A stretch of DNA of 36,722 nucleotides from JANNWF01 sp041675805 (GTDB taxonomy: Bacteria > Pseudomonadota > Gammaproteobacteria > Xanthomonadales > Xanthomonadaceae), in NCBI GenBank assembly GCA_041675805.1, contig JBAYTD010000013.1, positions 1 to 36,722 of the forward strand, written 5' to 3'. The position numbers were made by a program, and so were the translations under genes. Below, piece by piece: positions 8,269-15,743 of the stretch. The notes beneath the pieces were generated by a model that saw only the letters and a list, made by a program, of their open reading frames with translations, was not told the origin of the DNA and did not search any database. The number at the start of each line of letters is the position of its first letter. Position 1 is the stretch's first letter.

Positions 8269-9057
8269 GTGCGCCGCGTGTTCCGATTGCCGTTGACGAT
8301 GCTGGCCCTGGTCGCCCTGCTCGCCGGCCCGGGCAGCGCCGGGGCCGATGCCGCGGCGCAGTCCGGCGCGCCTCCCGTCATCCACCTCGCCAGCCTGGAA
8401 TGGCCGCCCTATTCCAGTGCCGACCTGCCCGGGCAGGGTGCCAGCATCGCCGTCGTCCGTGCCGCACTGGCGACGCAGGACCATCGACTGGAAGTGGAGT
8501 TCCTGTCCTGGACCGAGGCGGTCGCCCAGGGACTGGACGGCAGCGGCCGCTTCCACGGCTACCTGCCGGCCTACCCGGCACCGCACGTCAAACAGGCGCA
8601 CCTGCTTACCCAGGCCATCGGCGAGAGCCCGCTCGGCTTCGTCGAACGGCGCTCGGCCCCGCTGACCTGGACGCGCCTGGAGGACCTGCGCGGCCAGCGC
8701 ATCGGCGTCGTCCGCGGCTATGCCAACGGCGTCGCCTTCGATCAGGCGGTCGCCCGTGGTCTGCTCGACGTCGCCCCGACGGACAGCGACGCCCGCAACA
8801 TCCGCCTGGTCACCCGTGGCGAACTGCCGCTGGCGGTGATCGACCGCCGCGTGCTGGGGCATCTGATATCCGCCAGCCGCCGCCTTGGCGACGCCCGCCA
8901 CGTGGTGCAGTTCAACGCCCGTCCGCTGGATACCCTGACCCTGCACGTCGTCCTGCGCCGCACCGACGAGGGCGAGCGCATCCGCCGCCTGATCGACCGC
9001 GGCCTGCGCCGGATCGACATCGAGGCGATCCAGGCCGCGCATTTCGCCAAGCCCTAA
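8269..9057 (+). CDS. Periplasmic solute-binding protein, family 3 type
   Basis: About 262 aa, with an N-terminal hydrophobic signal sequence (MLALVALLAGPGSAGA, around residues 11-26). The rest looks like a bilobed PBPb/SBP_bac_3 protein: HLASLEWPPYSS near the mature N-terminus, then LEDLRGQRIGVVRGYANG, the lobe-crossing segment that precedes binding residues in this family. No permease or ATPase gene is adjacent. It may therefore serve a distant transporter, or be one of the stand-alone, often uncharacterised secreted family-3 proteins. The start is uncertain: GTG at 8269 is proposed because it gives a basic n-region (RRVFR) before the hydrophobic core; GTG 8278 or ATG 8299 are alternatives, and none has a good ribosome-binding site. 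The stop lies 3 nt from that of the convergent puuB. Confidence 0.75.
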   Translation: MRRVFRLPLTMLALVALLAGPGSAGADAAAQSGAPPVIHLASLEWPPYSSADLPGQGASIAVVRAALATQDHRLEVEFLSWTEAVAQGLDGSGRFHGYLPAYPAPHVKQAHLLTQAIGESPLGFVERRSAPLTWTRLEDLRGQRIGVVRGYANGVAFDQAVARGLLDVAPTDSDARNIRLVTRGELPLAVIDRRVLGHLISASRRLGDARHVVQFNARPLDTLTLHVVLRRTDEGERIRRLIDRGLRRIDIEAIQAAHFAKP

Positions 9058-9060
9058 GCA

Positions 9061-10347
9061 CTACCACAGCGCATCACGCAACTTGAACCAGGCCATCGCG
9101 GCGACCAGCAGCGGGGTACGCAGCAGGCGGCCGCCGGGAAACGGGCGATGGCGGATGCGGGCGAAGGCGTCGAGGCGCTCGCTCTGGCCGCGAATGGCTT
9201 CGGCGATCACCTTGCCGGCCAGTGCGGTGGTATTGATGCCGTGGCCGGAGAATCCCTGGGCGAAATAGACGTTGGGCCCGATCCGGCCCCAGTGCGGGGC
9301 GCGGTTGCGGCTGATGTCGACGTAGCCGCCCCAGACGTATTCCAGTCCGACCTCGGGCAACTGCGGGAACACCGCGCGCAGGCGGCGCAGCATGACGCCG
9401 CGCAGGTTGGGCGGCTCCAGCGTGGAGTAACTGGCGCGGCCGCCGAACAGCAGGCGGTGGTCGGCACTGAGGCGGAAGTAATCCAGCGCCCAGTTGACAT
9501 CGGCGACGGCGATGTCGCGGCGGATCAGGCTGCGCGCCAGCGCTTCGCCGAGCGGCGCGGTGGCACCGATGTAGGTGCCGACCGGCATGATGCGGCGATC
9601 CAGTTGCGTGGCGATGCCGTGGACGTAGGCGTTGCCGGCCAGCACGGCGGCATCGCAATCGACATGGCCGGCGGCAGTGCGCAGGCGCGGACGCGGGCCG
9701 TGGACGATGTCCAGCACTGCGGACTGCTCGACGATACGCACGCCCAGCGCCTGCGCCGCGCGCGCCAGACCCAGGGTGTATTTGAGCGGATGCAGGTGTC
9801 CGCTGCGCGGGTCGAACAGGGCCCCGAGATAGCGCTCGCTGGCGATCTCCTCGCGCTGGCGCTCGCGCTCCCACCATTGCAGCGGGTAGCCGTACTGCTC
9901 GGCGCATTCGGCCTGCAGGGCGCGCAGCTCGCGCACCTGACGCGGCTTGATCGGCACGTGGGCGTGGCCGTCGCGCCAGTCGCAGTCGATGCCGTAACGG
10001 GCGCAGCGGGCGCGGCTCAGGTCGATGCCCTCGATGGAGGCATCGAACAGCCGCCGCGACCACTCCGCGCCAAGCTGGGCGCTGATGACCGATTGATCGC
10101 AGCCGTAGCCGAAGATCGCCTGCCCGCCGCTGCGGCCGGAAGCGCCCCAGCCGATGCGCCGCGCTTCCAGCACGATCACCGAGTAGCCGGCCTCGGCCAG
10201 CTCGATCGCGGTGGACAGGCCGGTGAGGCCGGCACCGAGGATGCAGACATCGGCCGACAGCGCGCCCGACAGTGGCGCGGACGGCGGCGGCGACTCGACG
10301 CTGGCGGCGTACCAGGAGGGCGCGTGGGCGGGCACGCCCTCAGACAT
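9061..10347 (-). CDS. puuB: FAD-dependent gamma-glutamylputrescine oxidoreductase
   Basis: A 428-aa DadA/PuuB-type flavoprotein. PuuB oxidises gamma-glutamylputrescine to gamma-glutamyl-gamma-aminobutyraldehyde, the second step of the Puu pathway. The FAD-binding Rossmann motif is at the N-terminus (VCILGAGLTGLSTAIELAEAG, about residues 34-54, with the acidic strand end VLEA after it). It is followed by GASGRSGGQ, typical of this family, and a late YFAQGFSGHGINTTALAGKV that closes the FAD site. The start ATG overlaps the end of puuA by 8 nt, so the two are translated together. The gene neighbourhood (puuA, puuD, spuC, pot genes) is what makes PuuB more likely than a generic D-amino-acid dehydrogenase. 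Confidence 0.88.
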   Translation of the reverse strand: MSEGVPAHAPSWYAASVESPPPSAPLSGALSADVCILGAGLTGLSTAIELAEAGYSVIVLEARRIGWGASGRSGGQAIFGYGCDQSVISAQLGAEWSRRLFDASIEGIDLSRARCARYGIDCDWRDGHAHVPIKPRQVRELRALQAECAEQYGYPLQWWERERQREEIASERYLGALFDPRSGHLHPLKYTLGLARAAQALGVRIVEQSAVLDIVHGPRPRLRTAAGHVDCDAAVLAGNAYVHGIATQLDRRIMPVGTYIGATAPLGEALARSLIRRDIAVADVNWALDYFRLSADHRLLFGGRASYSTLEPPNLRGVMLRRLRAVFPQLPEVGLEYVWGGYVDISRNRAPHWGRIGPNVYFAQGFSGHGINTTALAGKVIAEAIRGQSERLDAFARIRHRPFPGGRLLRTPLLVAAMAWFKLRDALW

Positions 10348-11707
10348 GCCGCAGGTACCAGTCGCATTCCAGCGTGGTCACCTCGCGGTGGAAGCTGCGC
10401 AATTCCTTCAGCTTCTGCTGGCCGTAGATGTGGCGGAAGCGCTGGCCGAAATGGCGGGCGATGAAGTCGCTGCGCTGGAAGTCGGCCAGCGCGTCGCGCC
10501 AGAACAGCTCGCGCAGTTCGGTCTGTGCATAAGCGTTGCCGACGATGGGCGGGGTCGGCTCGTGGCCCTGCTCCAGCCCGTCGAGGATGCCGGCCAGCAC
10601 CGCGGCGGTGGCGAGGTAGACATTGGCATCGGCCCCGGCGATGCGGTGCTCGATGCGGGTGTTGGTGGGATCGCTGTAGGGAATGCGCAGTGCCACGGTG
10701 CGGTTGTTGAAACCCCAGCAATCGTTCAGCGGCACGAAGGCGTTGGCGACGAAGCGGCGATAGCTGTTGGCGTGCGGGGCGAACATCAGCATGGCCTCGC
10801 CGGCACTGTGCTGAAGCCCGGCGATGGCGTGGCGCAGGGCCGGCGACGGCGCGTCCGGCGTACAGGCGAAGACGTTGCGGCCGGCCTCGTCGAGCAGACT
10901 GACGTGGACGTGCAGCCCGCTGCCGGCCTGATCGACGAACGGCTTGGCCATGAAACTGGCCATCATGCCCTGCTGCGCGGCGACCGCCTTGATGGCGCGC
11001 TTGAGGTAGATCGCATCGTCGCAGGCGGCCACGGCGTCGGCGCGATGCCTGAGGTTGATCTCGAACTGCCCGGGCGCGTACTCGGCCACGGCGGTGTCGG
11101 CGGGAATCCGCTGCACCGCGCAGGCGGCGGCCACGGCGTCGGTGAAGGCGCGGTAGTCGTCCAGTTCCTGCAGGTAGTAGACTTGGGTCGCCTCGTTGCG
11201 GCGGCCGGTGACGGGATTGCCGGCGACCTGCGGGCGGCCTTCCGCCGTGGTCTGCGCGTCGAGCAGGTAGAACTCCAGTTCGATGGCGACCACCGGCGTC
11301 AGGCCGCGCTCGGCGAAGCGCGCCAGCGTGCGCCGCAACAGCTCGCGCGGATTGGCCTCGAACGGCACGCCGGCGGCGTCCTCCATGCTGAGCAGCCATT
11401 GCGCCATCGGCCGCGGCTGCCACGGCGTCGGCCGCAGGCTGCCGGCGACCGGCCGGCAGATGCGGTCCTCATCGCCGATGTCGTAGCCGAGCCCGGTTTC
11501 CTCGACGGTATTGCCGGTGATGTCGGTGGCGATCAGCGACATCGGCAGGCAGACGCCGCTGTCGCGAACCGTTTCCAGGGCGCTGCGGGCGATGCGCTTG
11601 CCGCGCAGCAGGCCGTTCATGTCCGGCAGGATCAGGTCGATGGCCTCGAGGTCGGGCATCGCCGCGAGGACCGCGGCATCCTCCGCGCTGAGGGCATCGG
11701 CTGTCAT
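10340..11707 (-). CDS. puuA: Gamma-glutamylputrescine synthetase (glutamine synthetase family), copy 1
   Basis: A 455-aa glutamine-synthetase-fold ligase that joins glutamate to putrescine (or another polyamine) with ATP. Family motifs are visible in order: LPDMNGLLRGKR in the N-terminal beta-grasp region, VVAIELEFYLLD (metal-binding Glu residues), APGQFEINLRHR, SGLHVHVSLLD, FAPHANSYRRF and RIEHRIAGADANVYLATAAVLAG. The length agrees with PuuA/SpuI (about 450-470). The ATG at 11707 is preferred; a TTG start at 11767 would add 20 residues unlike the family. The gene leads a puuA-puuB operon and diverges from puuD, with a shared 179-nt control region. The ligase family also includes enzymes for other polyamines, so the substrate (putrescine, cadaverine, spermidine or diaminopropane) is inferred. 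Confidence 0.88.
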   Translation of the reverse strand: MTADALSAEDAAVLAAMPDLEAIDLILPDMNGLLRGKRIARSALETVRDSGVCLPMSLIATDITGNTVEETGLGYDIGDEDRICRPVAGSLRPTPWQPRPMAQWLLSMEDAAGVPFEANPRELLRRTLARFAERGLTPVVAIELEFYLLDAQTTAEGRPQVAGNPVTGRRNEATQVYYLQELDDYRAFTDAVAAACAVQRIPADTAVAEYAPGQFEINLRHRADAVAACDDAIYLKRAIKAVAAQQGMMASFMAKPFVDQAGSGLHVHVSLLDEAGRNVFACTPDAPSPALRHAIAGLQHSAGEAMLMFAPHANSYRRFVANAFVPLNDCWGFNNRTVALRIPYSDPTNTRIEHRIAGADANVYLATAAVLAGILDGLEQGHEPTPPIVGNAYAQTELRELFWRDALADFQRSDFIARHFGQRFRHIYGQQKLKELRSFHREVTTLECDWYLRHV

Positions 11708-11886
11708 GGGCTGCGCTCGCTGGAATCCGGGCGCCGATGGTAGCAGAGCGCCTGAAGCGGCCGTCAAAAATAATCATCGCCCGTCGGCGTGGTGACGGCG
11801 AAGCGGGCGGCACAGGCCGCGCCGGGCCGCCGATGCGGCGGCGCAGCGTTGATAAAATCAAACGCCCGGAGTAACGTCGACCAGGC
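11708..11886. promoter_or_regulatory. Divergent puuA / puuD control region with AT-rich palindrome
   Basis: Towards puuA, a -10-like GATTAT lies at 11770-11775 (complement). Towards puuD, TAAAAT lies at 11853-11858. The palindrome TTGAT-AAA-ATCAA (11849-11861) overlaps the puuD -10 and is a candidate PuuR operator. A second dyad, GCCGTCA (11760-11766) and TGACGGC (11793-11799), flanks the puuA -10. Promoter and operator roles are inferred from position and composition. Confidence 0.5.
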
Positions 11887-12699
11887 ATGACGCCGCCCTC
11901 CACGCCGCCGCTGCCCTGGGTTGGACTACCCACCGACACCACGCAGATTGGCGCGCATCCCTTTCAGGCGGTGGGCGAAAAATACCTGCGCGCCGCCACC
12001 GATGTCGCCGGCGTCGGCGCACTCGCCATCCCGTCGATCCTGCCTGCGGGGCACTGGCCGGACCTGCTCGACCGCCTCGACGGCCTGCTGCTGACCGGCT
12101 CGCGCAGCAACATCGAGCCGCGTCATTACGGCCCCGAGCCCAGCTACCAAGGCAACCTGCACGACACCACCCGCGACGCCAGCACGCTGGGGCTGATCCC
12201 CATGGCGATCCAGCGCCGATTGCCGATATTGGCGATCTGTCGCGGCCTACAGGAAGTCAACGTCGCGCTCGGCGGCAGCCTGCATCAGAAGGTGCAGGAG
12301 GTGCCGGGCCTGGCCGATCACCGCGAGCGCCTGGACGACCCCATCGAAGTCCAGTACGGCCCGGCGCACGACATCGAACTGGTCGCCGGCGGCCTGCTGT
12401 CGCGTCTGTCCGGCCAGCCGCGAGCGCGCGTCAACTCCCTGCACGGACAGGGCATCCGCCGACTGGCGGCGGGCCTGGTCGCGGAGGCGCATGCGCCCGA
12501 TGGCCTGATCGAAGCCTTCCATCTGGCCGACGCCGAGGGCGTCTTCCTCCTCGCCGTGCAGTGGCACCCGGAATGGCGCGCCGCCGAGTCGCCGTTGCAG
12601 ACCGCCATTTTCCGCTGGTTTGGCGATCTGTGCCGCCAGCGCGCCGCTGAACGCACGTCCTCAGGCACGTCTCCAGGCACATCCTCACGCAAGCATTGA
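11887..12699 (+). CDS. puuD: Gamma-glutamyl-gamma-aminobutyrate hydrolase (class I glutamine amidotransferase)
   Basis: A 270-aa enzyme that cleaves gamma-Glu-GABA to glutamate plus GABA, the last Puu step. The triad of the class I amidotransferase fold is present: nucleophile Cys118 in AICRGLQE, then His227 and Glu229 in VQWHPEW. The N-terminal GLPTDTTQIG and LLLTGSRSNIEPRHYG match the family, and the length is close to E. coli PuuD (254). A short Ser/Thr/Gly tail at the C-terminus is encoded by an imperfect direct repeat (CAGGCACGTCTC then CAGGCACATCCTC, 12662-12686), probably a small duplication. GGAG lies 15 nt before the ATG, a long spacing, so the start is less sure than the product. 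The stop is 4 nt ahead of the next gene. Confidence 0.88.
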   Translation: MTPPSTPPLPWVGLPTDTTQIGAHPFQAVGEKYLRAATDVAGVGALAIPSILPAGHWPDLLDRLDGLLLTGSRSNIEPRHYGPEPSYQGNLHDTTRDASTLGLIPMAIQRRLPILAICRGLQEVNVALGGSLHQKVQEVPGLADHRERLDDPIEVQYGPAHDIELVAGGLLSRLSGQPRARVNSLHGQGIRRLAAGLVAEAHAPDGLIEAFHLADAEGVFLLAVQWHPEWRAAESPLQTAIFRWFGDLCRQRAAERTSSGTSPGTSSRKH

Positions 12700-12703
12700 T
12701 GTC

Positions 12704-14128
12704 ATGGCCAAGCGCAAACTCGCCAGCAAGCCCGCCGCCAGAGCGGTCGCCAAACAGACCGCCCGGGCCAGCCGGGGGGAGCAGGCGCAAAGCTCGCTCA
12801 AGCGCTGGCTGAAGGAGCGCCGCATCACCGAGGTCGAATGCCTGGTGCCGGACATCACCGGCAACGCGCGCGGCAAGATCGTGCCGGAAACCAAGTATTC
12901 GCACGATTTCGGCACCCGCCTGCCGGAAGGCATCTTCGTCACCACCGTGACCGGCGACTTCCCGGACAACTACGACGAACTGGTCAGCCCGTCCGATTCC
13001 GACATGTACCTGCGCCCCGACCCGGACACCGTGCGCATCGTGCCCTGGGCCAAGGATCCGACCGCGCAGATCATCCACGACTGCTACACCCGCGACGGCC
13101 GCCCGCACGAACTGGCCCCGCGCAACGTGCTGCGCCGCGTGCTGGCGCTGTACGAAGAGCTGGGCATCGCGCCCATCGTCGCCCCGGAGGTGGAGTTCTT
13201 CCTGGTGCAGAGGAACACCGATCCCGACTTCCCGCTGCAACCACCGGCCGGCCGCTCCGGACGGCCGGAAACGGCGCGCCAGTCGTACTCCATCGACGCC
13301 GTCAACGAGTTCGATCCGATCCTCGACGACATGTACGACTTCGCCGAGGCGATGGAGCTCGACGTCGACACGCTGATCCACGAATCCGGCGCGGCGCAAC
13401 TGGAGGTCAACTTCCAGCACGCCGACCCGCTCTCGCGCGCCGACCAGGTATTCCTGTTCAAGCGCAGCATGCGCGAAGCGGCGATGCGCCACGGCGTCTA
13501 CGCCACCTTCCTCGCCCTGCCGATGTCCAACGAGCCGGGCAGCGCCATGCACATCCACCAGAGCCTGGTCGATGCCGAGGACGGCAACAACCTGTTCGCC
13601 GGCGACGAGCCCGGCAGCCAGAGCGAGTTGTTCAAGCACTACCTGGGCGGCCTGCAGAAATACGTGCCGATGGCGATGCCGTTCTTCGCCCCCAACATCA
13701 ACTCCTACCGCCGCCTGGTGATCGGCGAGGTATCGCCGGTCAACACCGAGTGGGGCTACGACAACCGCACCTGCGGCCTGCGCGTGCCGATGGACACAGC
13801 GGAAAACACCCGCGTGGAAAGCCGCTTCGCCGGCTCCGATGTCAACCCCTACCTCGCCATCGCCGCCACCCTGGCCTGCGGCTACCTCGGCATCAAGGAA
13901 AAACTGCTGCCGACCGAGCCGCTGGCCGGCGACGCCCACCACAAGGGCTTCCAGTTGCCGCGCTCGCTGGAGGAATCGCTGGAAAACCTGCGCCACTGCC
14001 CGGAACTGACCGAACTGCTCGGCCAGCGCTTCGTCGCTGCCTACGTCGCGGTCAAACAGAAGGAATACGAAACCTATTTCCGCGTCATCAGCTCCTGGGA
14101 GCGCGAGTTTTTGTTGTTGAATGTTTGA
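12704..14128 (+). CDS. Gamma-glutamylpolyamine synthetase (glutamine synthetase family), copy 2
   Basis: A 474-aa paralogue of the puuA product. It carries the same ligase landmarks: LVPDITGNARGKIV, IVAPEVEFFLVQ, GAAQLEVNFQHAD, GSAMHIHQSLVD, FFAPNINSYRRL, WGYDNRTCGLRVP and RVESRFAGSDVNPYLAIAATLACG. The two copies differ throughout, so they are old paralogues rather than a recent duplication; many pseudomonads keep several such enzymes for different polyamines. An oddity is a basic, Lys/Arg/Ala-rich N-terminal extension of about 28 residues (MAKRKLASKPAARAVAK...) that copy 1 lacks. The ATG at 12704 lies 4 nt after puuD's stop with no clear ribosome-binding site, so translational coupling to puuD is likely. 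The polyamine substrate cannot be told from sequence. Confidence 0.87.
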   Translation: MAKRKLASKPAARAVAKQTARASRGEQAQSSLKRWLKERRITEVECLVPDITGNARGKIVPETKYSHDFGTRLPEGIFVTTVTGDFPDNYDELVSPSDSDMYLRPDPDTVRIVPWAKDPTAQIIHDCYTRDGRPHELAPRNVLRRVLALYEELGIAPIVAPEVEFFLVQRNTDPDFPLQPPAGRSGRPETARQSYSIDAVNEFDPILDDMYDFAEAMELDVDTLIHESGAAQLEVNFQHADPLSRADQVFLFKRSMREAAMRHGVYATFLALPMSNEPGSAMHIHQSLVDAEDGNNLFAGDEPGSQSELFKHYLGGLQKYVPMAMPFFAPNINSYRRLVIGEVSPVNTEWGYDNRTCGLRVPMDTAENTRVESRFAGSDVNPYLAIAATLACGYLGIKEKLLPTEPLAGDAHHKGFQLPRSLEESLENLRHCPELTELLGQRFVAAYVAVKQKEYETYFRVISSWEREFLLLNV

Positions 14129-14135
14129 ACAGCAG

Positions 14136-14207
14136 TTCTGGAAGCCAGTTCCAGAAGCCGGAAAGCCAAGCGCTCCTCTGGAACTGGAACCGGCACTGGA
14201 ACCGGCA
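14136..14207. repeat. Cluster of CTGGAA-based direct and inverted repeats
   Basis: This gap between copy 2 of the synthetase and spuC holds three overlapping repeat structures. TTCTGGAA (14136-14143) and TTCCAGAA (14149-14156) form an 8-bp dyad with a 5-nt spacer. CCAGTTCCAGA (14145-14155) can instead pair with TCTGGAACTGG (14177-14187), 11 bp. CTGGAACCGGCA is directly repeated at 14184-14195 and 14196-14207. The first two hairpins are mutually exclusive, an attenuator-like layout, but there is no T-run. Confidence 0.75.
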
Positions 14208-14257
14208 CCCGCATCCGAGCCTCGCCCCGCCCCCTTCCCTCTCCATCACGGTCAACC

Positions 14258-15619
14258 ATGCCCAACCTCGACACCCTCGCCCTGCAGCGCCTCGACGCCG
14301 CCCACCACCTGCATCCGTTCAATGACAACGCCGCGCTGGCGAAGAAGGGCACGCGCCTGTTGACCCGCGGCGAGGGCTGTTACGTCTGGGATGCGCAGGG
14401 CAACAAGCTGCTCGACGCCTTTGCCGGGCTGTGGTGCGTCAATGTCGGTTACGGACGGCGCGAACTGGGCGAGGTGGCGGCGCGGCAGATGACCGAACTG
14501 GCCTACTACAACAGCTTCTTCCAATGCACCACCGAGCCGACGGTGCGCCTCGCCGCCAAACTGGCCGAGCTGACGCCGGGCGACCTCAACCACTGCTTCT
14601 TCACCAACTCCGGCTCGGAAGCCAACGACACCATCATCCGTCTGGTGCGGCATTTCTGGGCGGTACAGGGGCAGCCGGACAAGCGCATCTTCATCGGCCG
14701 CCACGACGGTTACCACGGATCGACGATGGCCGGGGCCAGCCTCGGCGGCATGAAGGGCATGCACCGCCAGGGCGGCCTGCCGATCCCCGACATCCACCAC
14801 ATCGACCCGCCCTATCCGTTCGGCGATGGCGGCGATCTCGACGAGGAAAGTTACGGTCGGCTGTGCGCCAAACGGCTGGAGGACAAGATCCTCGAACTGG
14901 GCGCGGACAACGTCGCCGCCTTCATCGGCGAGCCGGTGATGGGTGCCATCGGCGTCTACATCCCGCCGCGCAACTACTGGAAGGAAGTGGAGGCAGTCTG
15001 CCGCCGCCACGACGTGCTGCTGGTGGCCGACGAGGTGATCTGCGGCTTCGGCCGCACCGGCGAGTGGTTCGCCGCGCAGACCTTCGGCTTCCAGCCCGAC
15101 ATCATGACCTTGGCCAAGGGCATCACCTCCGGCTACATCCCGCTCGGCGCGGTGATGTTCAACGACCGCGTCGCCGACGTGCTCAAGCATCGCGGCGGCG
15201 AACTGGCCCACGGCTACACCTATTCCGGCCATCCGGTGTGCGCCGCGGTGGCGCTGGAGAACCTCCGCATCCTGCAGGACGAAGGCATCATCGATGCCTG
15301 CCGCGCGGACACCGGCCCCTATCTGGCCGAGCGCTGGAAGGCGCTGGGCGAGCATCCGCTGGTCGGCGAGGCGCGCATCCTCGGCATGGTCGGCGCACTG
15401 GAACTGGTGCCGGACAAGCCCTCGCGGGCGTATTTCCCCGACCGTGGCCGGGTCGGCGCGCTGTGCCGCGACATCGCGCTCGGCAACGGCCTGATCCTGC
15501 GCGCCACCAACGACGCCATGCTGCTGTCGCCGCCGCTGATCATCAGCCGCGAACAGATCGACGAACTGGTCGACAAGACCTGGAAATCGCTGGACATGAC
15601 CGCCGCCGCGCTGACCTGA
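14258..15619 (+). CDS. spuC: Putrescine-pyruvate aminotransferase (class III, SpuC type)
   Basis: A 453-aa class III PLP aminotransferase. SpuC moves the amino group of putrescine to pyruvate, giving 4-aminobutanal and L-alanine. The N-terminal LHPFNDNAALAKKGTRLLTRGEGCYVWD is the typical SpuC-type substrate-entry region. NSGSEANDTIIRLVRHF (PLP phosphate loop), GYHGST, ADEVICGFGRTG and the Schiff-base Lys287 in MTLAKGITSGY follow in order, and HGYTYSGHPVCAAVAL is the late class III motif. Its position among puuD, puuA-like and pot genes, and its close fit to SpuC, favour putrescine as donor. Other omega-amines are possible. The 130-nt gap before it is filled with repeats and may hold a control element. 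Confidence 0.87.
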   Translation: MPNLDTLALQRLDAAHHLHPFNDNAALAKKGTRLLTRGEGCYVWDAQGNKLLDAFAGLWCVNVGYGRRELGEVAARQMTELAYYNSFFQCTTEPTVRLAAKLAELTPGDLNHCFFTNSGSEANDTIIRLVRHFWAVQGQPDKRIFIGRHDGYHGSTMAGASLGGMKGMHRQGGLPIPDIHHIDPPYPFGDGGDLDEESYGRLCAKRLEDKILELGADNVAAFIGEPVMGAIGVYIPPRNYWKEVEAVCRRHDVLLVADEVICGFGRTGEWFAAQTFGFQPDIMTLAKGITSGYIPLGAVMFNDRVADVLKHRGGELAHGYTYSGHPVCAAVALENLRILQDEGIIDACRADTGPYLAERWKALGEHPLVGEARILGMVGALELVPDKPSRAYFPDRGRVGALCRDIALGNGLILRATNDAMLLSPPLIISREQIDELVDKTWKSLDMTAAALT

Positions 15620-15640
15620 CCGCAAACCGAACCCGCCCCG

Positions 15641-15662
15641 CGCCCGCCATCGGAAGCGGGCG
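15641..15662. terminator. GC hairpin after spuC, possible attenuator or weak terminator
   Basis: CGCCCGC (15641-15647) and GCGGGCG (15656-15662) form a 7-bp stem with an 8-nt loop, 22 nt after the spuC stop. No T-run follows, so it may only slow the polymerase or shield the upstream mRNA end. Confidence 0.35.
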
Positions 15663-15743
15663 TCCGGATCAGGGGCCAACGAGGCTGGAAGCCTGCGGCA
15701 AGCAGTGTCATTCTCACCCCCGACGACCCGCTGGAGAGCCCCG

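Noticed and set aside
14136..14207. CRISPR-like or phage attachment repeat
   Set aside because: The units are short, unevenly spaced and without spacers, and no cas, integrase or tRNA gene is near.
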